The translations under genes and the position numbers were made by a program. Source: Caprimulgus europaeus (lineage: Eukaryota; Chordata; Aves; Caprimulgiformes; Caprimulgidae). Taken from it: 64,000 bases of DNA. The stretch is taken from the NCBI GenBank assembly GCA_907165065.1, contig OU015534.1:11601686-11665685 (forward strand). Direction: 5' to 3'. Positions within the stretch are counted from its first letter, which is position 1. The number at the start of each line of letters is the position of its first letter. Positions 1 to 10,866 of the stretch are shown here, one piece after another. Under the pieces are notes generated by a model that was not told the origin of the DNA, made no database searches, and saw only the letters and a list, made by a program, of their open reading frames with translations.

Positions 1-710
1 GCCTGTCTACCAGGGCAGAGCTTTGGCAGAGAAAAGCCTTTCTTTTAACACTTCTGGAATTTGTTTGTGAAGATAAAAGTGAACAGTGTATTGAGCAGTG
101 CAAGAGTTGTCTCCCTGAATCCAGACTGAGATTCATCTGGAGCTCTCAGGTGTTAACCTTCAAGTTCATTTATCAGATAACAAAGGTGTGTGGCTGTATA
201 AGTGGTTTGAACAACTGTGGCATTCATGTGTATGAAAATCAAGTAATTATGCGTGCTAGATTCCATTAAACAAAGGGCGGTCTGCTAATTAGGCCAATAT
301 GCAATAGTAGCTACAAATGTCTTACTCCTGGCACCGGGAGCTGAGCTGTGGATTGAGAGCACTGAAATGCCATAAACTTCAGAATTTGCTCCAAAGACCA
401 GGGCTGGGAAGATCTGAATGAAAACTAAGATGTGTTATTTTCTGTCAGCGAATGGATTGACCACTGGAACGATTTGTCTGGAGGTAGTGGGAGCCTCCAT
501 ACTTGATGCTGCAATCCAAGGCCAGAAACTTTTCTGAAAGATGTTCAAGCCTTTGGGCTCAATTCAGGAGCAACGAAGTGGAAACTTTATGGCCAGCGTT
601 ACGTGACGTGGTTCAGACAGGATGGTCCGATGGGCTTTCTGACTTCAAGTTTTATGTGTTTCTTCTGCTAGAGCCAAGATACCTTCTCCACTCCCTGCAA
701 AGTGCCACGC

Positions 711-742
711 CATCCCAGGTGTGTGTCATCCCAGGTGTGTGT
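711..742. repeat. 16-bp tandem duplication
   Basis: The unit CATCCCAGGTGTGTGT occurs at 711-726 and again at 727-742 without mismatch. This is a small slippage-type duplication. Confidence 0.9.
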
Positions 743-1711
743 ATCCTGGCCTCAGTATGTGATTTGGTGAGAGGCTGAGCTGACCAACAGCTCCCAGTGG
801 CTCATCGCCCTCCTGCTTCTGCCAGGGTGGGCCCGTCTCCTCCTTTGAGCTTTGGCACTTATCCAGCCTGGCCCTAAGCTAATTTGTCTGACTAAACCAG
901 CAGGAAACTATCTTGTTTTAATTGTGTTTTATTCTGGCTGCATTAGCCCTTTTGTAGGTTCCTGTGGTTGAATAAGCTCACAGAGGGGCCAGGGGAGCTC
1001 AGGAACTGGTGTAAGGTAATCAGCAGGAGAGTAGGACCAAGAGGGAAGGACAGGCCTGCCTCCTTTTGGCCTCCCAGAGCTGTTGGCTTGGCTAACCCCA
1101 TTTGGTGTAGCTTCACCCTGGTGCATTTTCTTTTGCCTCCCACGCAGAGGAAGGAGACTGAACTAGAGGGTTCTCGGTCCAATCTTCTGCATCGTTCTCT
1201 TCCTTAATACCGAGTCTACTCTTCCACTGTGGCTTTCCAGTCTTTTGCTGTATACATCTCTATTGTTGCTTCTTTGTTTTATTTTTTGGTGTTTCCTTCC
1301 CCTACGTTTCCTCTAAGTGACCAGTCCTTTGCTGTGTGGAATTTCTTCAGACTTCAGCTTAGACCCGTTTGCCTGTCCACAGTTACTCTTGGCGAAGGTT
1401 TAAAAATACACAGCAAAGCCTGTCTTAGGAGACCAGTCAAGGAGCTGACTAAAGTGGGTTGCCTAGTAGAGGTGGCCTGATAAAATTGGAGTGGAATTGT
1501 ACTGTGCATCATTGGGACGGCTTCTGGGTGGTCTGTTTGGATGAGTTTGTGTCCTGCTGGTGTGGAGCCTCGTGTGGGTTTCACTGTGTTGTCAAGTGAA
1601 CCGAGGTGTGATTGTTTCCCAGCCTCGTGGGGTGTGATAGCCCCGGCAAGCGCTTCCCGAAGTAATCAGCGCCTTCGGCCTTGCTCACTGTGGTCTCACA
1701 AGCCATCGTGT

Positions 1712-1762
1712 CTGTGATGTCACAGTGGTGCTCTGACATATCTGTTGGTGCCTTTGACGTAT
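1712..1762. promoter_or_regulatory. CRE/ATF-like site pair
   Basis: Positions 1712-1725 read CTGTGATGTCACAG, an interrupted palindrome with a TGATGTCA core. Positions 1755-1762 read TGACGTAT, a cAMP-response-element variant. Both resemble CREB/ATF binding sites and lie in a stretch (about 1620-1770) that keeps several CpGs. Whether they act as an enhancer is inference. Confidence 0.25.
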
Positions 1763-4700
1763 CAGCCAAGGAATGCAGCAGGAAGAATGAGCTCAAGAAA
1801 GAGGAGAGACCTTCCTTAACCCAAGAGTGCCCTCCATGCTTTAGTTGATCCTTTCCATGTTCACTTGTCTCTTGCATAATGCCCGTAAAGAGGGAAGCCA
1901 GTGCTTATATAGAGTGTTTGGGGGTTTTTTTCAGTTGAGCTACCAAAGTGTGCATATCTCCCAGATGAGCAGTTGCCTGACTTTTTCTGTAACCCTCATT
2001 CTTCTCTACTGTTACCATCACTTGTTGTATTTGCATCTAATTTTAGACTGTAAGTTCTTGAGAACAGGGACCTCTTCATTTGTAGTGGGAAGAGGCTGGG
2101 TGCAATTTTGGAGTGCTGTAAAAACAAAATTATGAATGCTGAGTTGTATCTGGGCTGAGTAATGATGGGATAGCATATAGGCATCTCGTGGCAGTGCTTT
2201 GGGAAAGTCACGTTACAGATTTTCCAAAACATGGGCTTGGTTGTCTAGCAGCGCCAGAGACAAACCCAGCCCAAGCTGGAGGGAGTGCAACCGTGGAAGT
2301 GCACTGGATTCGCGTTCAAGGGATGATACTGTGAGGTTAACAAAGCAAATTTTTCTGTCTAAAATCATGCTACATTATTAAAAAGGTTCTAAAAGCTTTG
2401 TGTTTTGTTGTTTGTTTTACTTTATGTATTTTTTTCTTTGCAAGTTGGGACGGTGACAGTGGATAAGATGGTTTTGTTCATAGTCTCTCGTTTCCTGCCT
2501 TGCAGGCTAGCCAGGTGCTCTCATTTTTGGACAGTAGTTCATCTAATGAAATATTTGGTTTTAGGTTAAGGTTGATTAAAAAAAAGAAGTTATCTCTATT
2601 GTTCTTCAGTTATATCTTCACACAACTGAAATATGGGCTCACATTTGACCTCTGAGTGTGCATTTGAACAGCTACCAAAATGGAAGTCCTGCATTTTTTG
2701 TTATACTCTGTTCCAGGTGTTGCTAAATGTATGCAATTTTGTTCTACAAAAAGCATCTTTATTACCCTATCTTTTTATAATTTAGTAAAATAAGACACTA
2801 TAATTTAATAAACTAAGACAAACCTGATTTACATTTTGGATTGGTTTTGGTTGCTCTAGCCTTGAGTTCAGTTGTCTCGGAGGCCAGGAGTCACAACTGC
2901 CCCTACCCAGGCTTTGCACAGGGAATAAACTGAAGTGTATGGCTCCCAAAGCTTGCTTGCTTCTATGCTTTAATTTTAGTGTGTCTTGTCCTTCAGGTTA
3001 GTGTGGGAAATTTTTTTGTTTGTTTATTTTTCAATATGGTGGAGAGCCATATTGCCATAACAGGGTAATTTAACATGTAAATGGAAGCTCTTTTAAAACA
3101 CAATTTCTTGGGCCACCCCTCCAACCTGAACTTGGTGTTTGTTGTCTTTCCCCCTCCCTGCATCAGCTTATCAAACTGGACAGTGAAGGGGAGTGGTTTT
3201 GGGTTAAAGGCAAGCTGTTGGTATTATATTTTCTCTTGCTGCCAAGTGATTTTAATTAGGTGTGATTGTAAAAAGTAAATTTTGATGTTACGTGCAAAGA
3301 ACCCATTAAGCTCAAGTTTGTAGGCCAGTTTGTCTTGCCATTGATGAATTGGAATCCTCTGCACCTTGCGTGGTGCACATCTCTGTGTGGCTTTCGGGCT
3401 GTCCCGCAGGTGGGGGAGAGCGCTTGCAGTACCCTGCTGGCTTTTTTTCCTGCCATCCTTCACGTGGCAGGAGTTCCCCATCCTGTTCTTACCGCTTGTG
3501 GTTGCCACTGAGCCGCTTCCCCAGTGGGAAGCCTGGAGCGTGACAGCCGCCCGTGCGCGCTCTCCGCTTGGTGCTCGGTGGGGCCCTGGCAAGCCGACGG
3601 CTGCAGCTGGCACTTGCCATTCTCTTGGCTTTCCTCACTTGCTGGTGATCAAACTGTTGTGCTTTAGTATCGTGTGCGGGGACCGCTAACAAGCAAGAGC
3701 TGTGGTCAGCCTGAGCTTGTCCTGTTACCTGCAGCTGATACCCAGATATTTCCTTTTTTTTTTTTCATTATTTTTAAAGACAGTTGCTGATTATAGCCAG
3801 TGATGTCACGTGTGGCACAGACTCTTACACAGCACGTAACACGAACTTTCTCTTCCAGCTGAAACCCACCACACGTGGCCATTTCTCGTGTTATTGGGTG
3901 TTGCAAATGTAAAGTGCTGTCACATTTTCCTAGGTCTGTGTACAATCTGTCAAAATAATTCCTGAAGTCCAGCCTCGGTTCATGGTCCCATTACTTTTCA
4001 TACGTGTCTGTGTAAGGAATTGGAGCTGTGTGATATGAAATATTAACCTAGTAGGGTTGTGTGCCAGATGTGACAGCTTGCACTGTCTGAGTTGATAATC
4101 TGACCCTGTGTGCATAAGAAATATATATGTGATGTTTTACGTAGGTTTGGAAATGGAATCACTGAACATGTGGATTTATATGGATATAGCCAGGTTTCTA
4201 ATTTTTGAAGCTGTGTTGCTTACATTGTTGTCTGTTTGGAATAAAAAAAGAAAAGGGATAATTACTAGTGCTTTGCATTGTTGTAGCCATTATAAATGCT
4301 TTACATGACTTCTAATAAAGTGTGTTTGCTCACCAGCTATCTTGTGCTCTGAGGCACTCTGACCTTGCCAAAGAAGATGATATGAGGTCTTCCCAGGGCA
4401 CCTAGAGCAGTGACTGGGTAAACATGCAGTTAAAACTTCATTTGGCTGAAAGTGCAGCATTTTCAGTGGGGTTGCTCTTATTTGTATGCTGTCTGTGTAG
4501 GGGATCGGCACGCAATGCCCCACTCGTGCACCTCTGTTTGGAGTGTTGCTGCCTCTGCTACCCGTGATGAGGGTGGGAAGGGAAGCTGCTCTTAGGATGG
4601 GGACCCTGATCCTGTCGTTAGACATGGGCCACCTGCAGAAGTGCTTAGTGTAAGCAGGCTGTTGGCTGTTACTTCCTTCTGCTGATGTCCCGTGGTACCT

Positions 4701-5749
4701 GGGTGACACAGACCTGCCGGGGTCTGGAGTGGTGCTGCTGTGTCCACGTGGTGACATGCCTGAATCCTGCTGAGGTGGCAGGTTTATTGTGACCATGTAG
4801 ACTCAGTGGCTCGGGGACCTCTGCACTGCTGTATGTGGTGTGAGCTAGCCCGAATATTTGTGGGGATCTCTTCTGATGCCCTGGTCTTGCTGGTTAAGAT
4901 ACATTAGAGAAGTACTGATTTTGCTCTGTGTGCATGGATAATGTATGTGTTATTGCCTGTGTTTGATATAGGGGTTGGAGCCTGCCTGTTCCAACTGTAT
5001 ATTTTACTTTATGCAGTAGGCTAAAGACCAGGTTTTACTGCAACTGACTTAGAAGCTGCTTTATTCTGAGATATTACATTTGCTGTGATGGGTCTTGAGA
5101 TTCATAGTTGGTAGCTTGAAGATTTAAAGCACGTATACCTTAAATATCTCTTATCTGGGACAGATTAGAAGTGAATATAACTAACTTCTATTTGGCTGTA
5201 ATGCATTTATTAATGACAGTAAAAGCTGTAGATGGAAAAGCAATAGGTAGAGCTGAGCCTCTTTAGGATAAATGCAGTGTTGGACTTGCATAGTAGCTCT
5301 TTGTTGTGGTTTTGTAACTTGAGTTTTCAGTTTTCTGGGTACCTGCTGCCTGGCACACTGCTTTAATGAAGCAAGCAGCCCCTCAAAATGTGAAAGCCAC
5401 GAAGTAGGGACACATTTGCACCGTGGAATTGACACTGTGGGCAGGGGCTTGTTTTTAAACCTCTCAGCTCCTTTGATTTTTGCCTTTCACTCAAAACCTT
5501 GGAAGGGGAAGGTTACCAAATGCGTGTTTACTCGAAGCACACAACCTGCTCAGCCGCAATTATCTCCTAATCTGGTCCTTCCGAGTTTCTCTGGTCTCGC
5601 AGGTAAATACAGATTTAGCCGTTATTCAAGGCATATTATTTACCTCATTAAGTGTGTGTTTTGGCACGTGCATTATTTACCTGCCGGACTAACGGATGGG
5701 AGAGAGCAAATGCTGTCTTTTGTGCAAACAGCGGCAAGTCCTCCGCTTC

Positions 5750-5860
5750 GCCCTGCCCGCTCCAGCTCCGTGTCTCGCAGCGGGCGCTCCCCGCCCCTCA
5801 CAGCAGAGCAAAAAGAGCGCAGGCGCGGGGAGGCCGGGCTCAGAAACCAGGGTTGGGTGG
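5750..5860. promoter_or_regulatory. Small CpG-dense patch with GC box
   Basis: About eleven CpGs fall in roughly 100 bp, in a window that is otherwise CpG-poor. A CCCCGCCCC GC box (Sp/KLF type) lies inside. The patch is about 1.2 kb upstream of the first visible ERI3 exon, so it could be an alternative internal promoter or an enhancer. It is too short for a classical CpG island. No TATA box, and no clear first exon with a donor just downstream, was recognised. Confidence 0.35.
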
Positions 5861-6999
5861 CACGTGGTGTGATGGAGCCCAGAGCCACAAACAGTGGGAC
5901 CAACCGTGGGGATGGATTTAAATCTCCTTGTCCATGTAGCCAGGGGTGTGGGCACTCGTATCCTTGTTCAAGAGGACTAGGTTGTTGGGATTCACCTGTT
6001 TTTTGCCATCCGTTGCTGTACCCAGCTATGTGACACCTCCATGAGTTTGGCTTGAGCTTTCAAACCAATAAATATGTGAACAGCCCCAAAGCTGGACCAC
6101 CTTGGGCAGTGATAGTCCTGTCAAGTTTTTCCAGTAATGTTTTAAAAGAAAAAAGTTTGAATGGGAAATCCAGGCAGTCTCACATGGATAATATAATTTA
6201 TTAAATAGCATCTGTTAAATAGAAGCGTTGGAAGGTGATGCCTGGGTGAGATATTTCTTTGGGAGGGAGGCTGTAACCTATAGAATCCTGCTTGTGTTTT
6301 ACAGTTCCTGCAGTCTCTGCAGCTCACGTGTGGGTTTGTCGAACCCAGGTATCCTCCTCTGAGAAATACCTGGAATAAGAAATGGTGTGTAGCACTAGAA
6401 TAGCATCTCTCGGAAACCTCGTACGCAGCAAATGAGAACTTCCCTGGGGAGGAGCCTTCCAGCCACCAGACATGTGGATTTGTAATGGCAGTGGGAGGTT
6501 TTGGTGTGGCTAACAGGTGTTTCAGGGCCAAGCTGTTTGGAGAGGCTGTAGTGTTGAGACGTGCATTGCTGTGTTTAATTCCCACCAAGTGTCAGAAGTT
6601 GCATTGTGTCTGAAAAGATGAAAGGCCTCCTCAGAAATTTCAATGGGGTTTAGATCAGATTTTCTGTGTTTAAGTGGTTTGTGTTGTGTTCTGCTATGAT
6701 AAGGTTCATCAGGGGTGTGTGATCTGATGCCTGGAGCCATATCTGTTATGTGTCTCATAGCTCTTAATCTAGAGCTGTTTGCAGAGGTTTATTTCCAGTT
6801 GCCCATGATTCTGGACACCTCGAGCCAGTCCAAATGTCATCTGTTGTGCTTAGAGCAAGTTAATGTGTTATTTCAGGTTTGCAATGCTGGAACCTCCGCT
6901 GGGAAGCACAGAGAAAATCCCTGTCAGAGGGAGGACGGTGAAGAGATACTAGCAGAGATGAGATGTATGTGTGCGTGAGTAACATGAGTTTGTCTTCAG

Positions 7000-7274
7000 T
7001 TTCAGATGCCTCTGGATGTTCAATGATAGCACTTCTCCATACTGGAGCAGCAAAGTTTCCCCAAAACTTACTTCCAAGGGCAAGAGAAGCTGTGTGCTCC
7101 CTCCTCCCGGCTGGTGTTCTCAAAGGGTACAGCTCCATCCTAAGCAGGAAACTGGCGTCCCACGGCTTTGGAGCTTCCATGGCAGCAATGTCATCCTTCC
7201 CTCCACAGAGATATCACTACTTCTTAGTGCTGGATTTTGAGGCTACGTGTGATAAACCACAGATTCATCCTCAG
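7000..7274 (+). CDS. ERI3: ERI3 coding exon with Exo I motif
   Basis: This exon encodes about 91 residues starting SDASGCSM and ending DKPQIHPQ. Its last third opens the DEDDh exonuclease fold. LVLDFEATCD is the Exo I motif, whose Asp and Glu bind the two catalytic metal ions. The first two thirds are the linker ahead of the domain and look less constrained. The donor is CAG|GTAAAT at 7275, phase 0. The acceptor is ambiguous: AG dinucleotides end at 6999 and at 7005, and both give a phase-1 junction in the same frame, so the exon starts at 7000 or 7006. The frame stays open upstream to ATGs at 6963 and 6984, so a transcript starting in the intron could be translated. Internal ATGs at 7179 and 7188 (MAAMSSFPPQ) could start a shorter product. 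The polypyrimidine tract before the acceptor is weak. Confidence 0.93.
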
Positions 7275-10200
7275 GTAAATAGTCAGTCCTGTTAATTATC
7301 CCCTTGCAAGTTGCTGCTGCTGTTCTCAGAGGTGGGAGGAAGCAGCACAGTGCTGGCTCACTTGTTTTCTCTGGTTTGCCCCACCTCCTTTATATTGTTG
7401 GTCTTCAGGGCTCTTGCCAGTCACCTGCTCTCTCAGGAACAATGCCAGGACCGTTCAGTGGGAATGAAATGGAGCCTGATATCCATCAGTGAAGTGACAA
7501 TTCACGCGTTATCAAAAACATCTTTGAGTCATGTATGCTTGTCATCTGCCTGGACTGGCGAGGGTCTAAACATTTTTGGCTGGGAACTTGCATTATTAGA
7601 GTACTGATGGCAGCCTTGTTTGATTCTGTAAGGAAAAAGGCTGTTGGTAGCCAACAGTTTTAGGAAAAAATAGTTTGGATGATACAAATGTGTGCAACAT
7701 ACTGATATTTCTAAGTAGAGAGGAACAATAGTTTTGAGCTGTCTGATCCTGCTGAATTTCTCTTGCCTGGGTGTTAACTCTGCAGTGTAATGAGACAGGA
7801 AGAGTTCAGCTCCAGAGAGATTTTTCCGGTGCCTTGCCACTTGAGATGCACAGAGATCCAGATGAAGCACAGAGGGTTTTCTGCAGACAGTTCTTCCACA
7901 GAAGTGCAGAGCGTATTAGTAAATATATTTTCAGTTGTCAGCAGGATGGACCTAGAGTTTCCATTAAAATTAGAAAAACATGCTAAAAAAAAGCAGACTA
8001 ATATTGGGTTGGTAATGAACAGACAGAATTTCTGAGTCTCTGAATTGAACTCAGGCTTCTCACCCTCCTCTGCCAGGCAGTTGGCTGCTTACAGGTATTG
8101 CCAGTAATATACCTACTGGGTCAGAATAACTTCTGTTTGCTTCGTTTGGAATGTCGGCTGAGGGGTTTTCAGTGTGGTGTCTCATTACTGAAGTGACTTG
8201 ATACAGTGTGTTCATTTCCCAGTGCAGCTGTGGTTTCCCTTGGGCTTGTCCTGTCAAAGGAATGCTGCAGGTTGGAATCAAACTTGACTCCTCCCCAGTA
8301 GTGCCTTGGCAAGTGCTACCTGCCTCTCATGTTTCCTGAAAAATGGCCAGCAAACTCCCTGCTCTTTTACTGGGTCTTTGTGGGAGGCTGTTGTGGCTCT
8401 GCATCCAGTTCTGCTAGCAGGGTCTTAACTGCTCTCCAAGTGAGATGTCAGGCTATTTCCTGCGTGCTCCACCTCGGGTGCACAGACCTGTCAAAGCTGT
8501 AAATTGGATCTACCTTGTCCCTTTGGATATGGGTTTGCTCTGTGCACATTTTGATGCAAAACCATGATGCATGTGGAGCTAGTTTACAGCTGGCAGTAAA
8601 AAGGAGCATGAGTGGAATATGATTACTACTGTTTTAAGGAGCTTTGTCCCCAAGTCCTTGCCAGAGAAAGTAATGGTGTGGGCCAATGCAGATCTGCTAT
8701 ATATTTTGTTGGTGAAATAACACCTTTAAGGTGGAGATGTTCTTCACTATTGTTTTTCCAGTCTGCTGTGTTGAGCATCTGTCTGCATCATATCATGTGT
8801 GGAAAGAGCTGTCAATCCCTCACTTCCTCACTGACAAATTAAGAAATGGCTCTTGCTACATGTGAATCAGTGTAGCATCTTAACCTTTTTGCTGAACAGC
8901 CAACTTTTGTCCTCTTGACTGCTGGGCTGTGTGTCATGGTGAACAAACTGTGCTGTGTATTTCAGCAATTTTTTTGTGCAAGGTTTTAGTGGCAGGATCT
9001 TTCACTGGAGCAGTGGCAGGCAGGTTTTGGAGGTTTGATCTGAGGACAAACCTGGGGGCTAGGAATGGTCAGGTGCTGATCTTCGTTGTGGTCCTGATCC
9101 TCTTTCCTCTTTTGTTTTAATACCTGCAAAATCGAAGTCTAGTTGCAATGAAATTCAAATGCATTGTGATTTGGTGAGGAGGCTGCATGTACAGAGCTAA
9201 GCTGTCATCCAGGCTGCTTTAAGGGGGTAGGCATAGCTGTAAATTTAGCCAGCTCAGCCCAAAAGTCTTGCAGACCACACTTGCCAGTGTGCAGCACACT
9301 TCACATTTCTCACTAACTGCTCTACAAAATATTCTGACTTCTTACCAGAAACTACTGAAAGAGCTGTCTTTTTATCTACACTAACATGTGTGACTGCCAC
9401 ATCTGCTCCCCCTCCCAGTGTATTTACTTGTGCTCTTCTGCAGCCAGCAGCCTCGCTAGTTTGATCCCTGGGGAAGTCCTTCATGCTCGTTCTGGAGCCC
9501 TGAAGACTGCTTCATTTCCATTCCCTTTCACGCTGCCCAATCTCCCTCAGAGGTCTCATGGTATAACCTGCATAATGGGGATCAAGGAGGGTCAAGGACA
9601 GTGATATTCCCATGGGAAACTCTCTGCATCCTGGCTCCAGTGCCTGGGACCACTGGCTGTGTGCCTCGTTGCTGCTGCCCTTTGCTTTACCACTTCTGTG
9701 TCGGGCATGGAGGGTCCTTCATGTTCCCTGCCCTACACCCACAGAGGGATAGTAGCATCCTTGTAGTCCTGACTTCTGATTGCTTTCAACAGATGTGCCT
9801 CTAAATCAAGTGCATGTTTATATGCACAAAGAAGCAGCTTAGCTTTGTGGCTTTTTTGTGTATATTTATGAGTAATGAGACCATCCCAGAGAGAAAAGCA
9901 GGTGTGGGGTTTAACTGCACTGCCCTGGATGGATAGATGGGAAAACCTGAAAGAATAGAGGCACAGTCTGTGTCGTGTAGTGTTTTAGCCAGCCAAAGGT
10001 CAGTAGGGGTTGGCAGTAAGGAAAGTTTATGGCTGGCCCCTCACATCTCTTTAAAGCTTACCGTGTGCGTTTGGGATTTGATCCAAAGCCCAGTGGGGTC
10101 AGATGGGAGTTGTCTTTCTGCGGAGGTCAGTGGACCTTGGACCACTATGCTGGTAGTGTGCTTCATTTTTCAGCTCCAACCTTGTGACTTTTTTTCCCTT

Positions 10201-10786
10201 TACTGTCTGCTAAGAGTTTTTAAGTGCCTGCTGCTTTTGTGTGCTGTCAGCCTGTAGAGCCGGGTACACACGGTGCTTTAGCTACACAAGAGAAGATGCA
10301 TTAATAAGTGGGAGTCTCGCTCTTTTGTCCCTTTGTCCTTGTATACACCAGTGTTTATGGTGGTCAGTGCTTTCAGTGACTGTGTTAAGGAGCTCTCCAG
10401 GCTCAGATCCATGGCTGCCTGTATCCTTATTTTATTAATGCAGTGAATGGGTGTGCCTCTTTCAGTCAGCAAGCCAAGTATCTTGCCTTCAACTTCAGCA
10501 GAGTGGATGAAAAGTGAAGATTTTTTAAATGTAAAAAATCTGAAGGTAGAAATAAGATCTTTTCAAAGCTGAATTTGAAATTAGGGTTCTACAGAGGAAG
10601 TTAATCTCTACTGTAATCTATTAAAGCCACTTAAACAAGAAACAAATATTCAAGCTTTGTGTCTGCTGCCTGGAAGTGTAAAAGAGTATCAGAACTGGCA
10701 GAAGGAGTTTGGACCTAGGAGTTGCTGGGCTGCTAAATGAGCTTTTGGTAATGATGAAGTTGCTTTTCTCGTGTCATTTTTTTCAG

Positions 10787-10866
10787 GTACTTGACTTCAG
10801 TGTCTCAGATTCACTCAAATTTGATAATCAGTTGGGAATTAGAAATTTGCCTCTTCCGAACTCTCT
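10787..10866 (+). other. Possible cryptic or poison exon
   Basis: An 80-bp segment has a strong-looking acceptor (pyrimidine-rich stretch ending TTTTTTTCAG at 10786) and a donor CTCTCT|GTAAGA at 10867. If it were spliced between the exons ending at 7274 and starting at 21419 it would be read in frame as 26 codons beginning VLDFSVSDSLKF. Because 80 is not a multiple of three, it shifts the next exon into a frame that stops eight codons later. That is the expected design of an exon that triggers nonsense-mediated decay. No family match was recognised; a chance pairing of splice signals in a long intron is also likely. Confidence 0.25.

Larger units (their letters stand above)
1..6999 (+). other. 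ERI3: Upstream ERI3 intron, no exon recognised
   Basis: This stretch precedes the first visible ERI3 exon and is probably the 3' part of the preceding intron. I see no exon matching the amino-terminal part of ERI3 and no convincing interspersed repeat. Notable spots are a 16-bp tandem duplication at 711-742 (each copy starts CATCCCAGG and ends in a GT run), a cluster of CRE-like sites at 1712-1762, a small CpG cluster near 3540-3605 and a denser one at 5750-5860. Many open frames up to about 200 codons exist, but they lack splice, start or family support. Confidence 0.7.

Noticed and set aside
2270-2340. tRNA-like words (GATTCGCGTTCAAG)
   Set aside because: No cloverleaf could be drawn; the A box and acceptor stem are missing.
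5416-6033. Sense open frame of 205 codons spanning the CpG patch
   Set aside because: It begins at TTG, not ATG, shows no family match, and its length is explained by the GC-rich patch.
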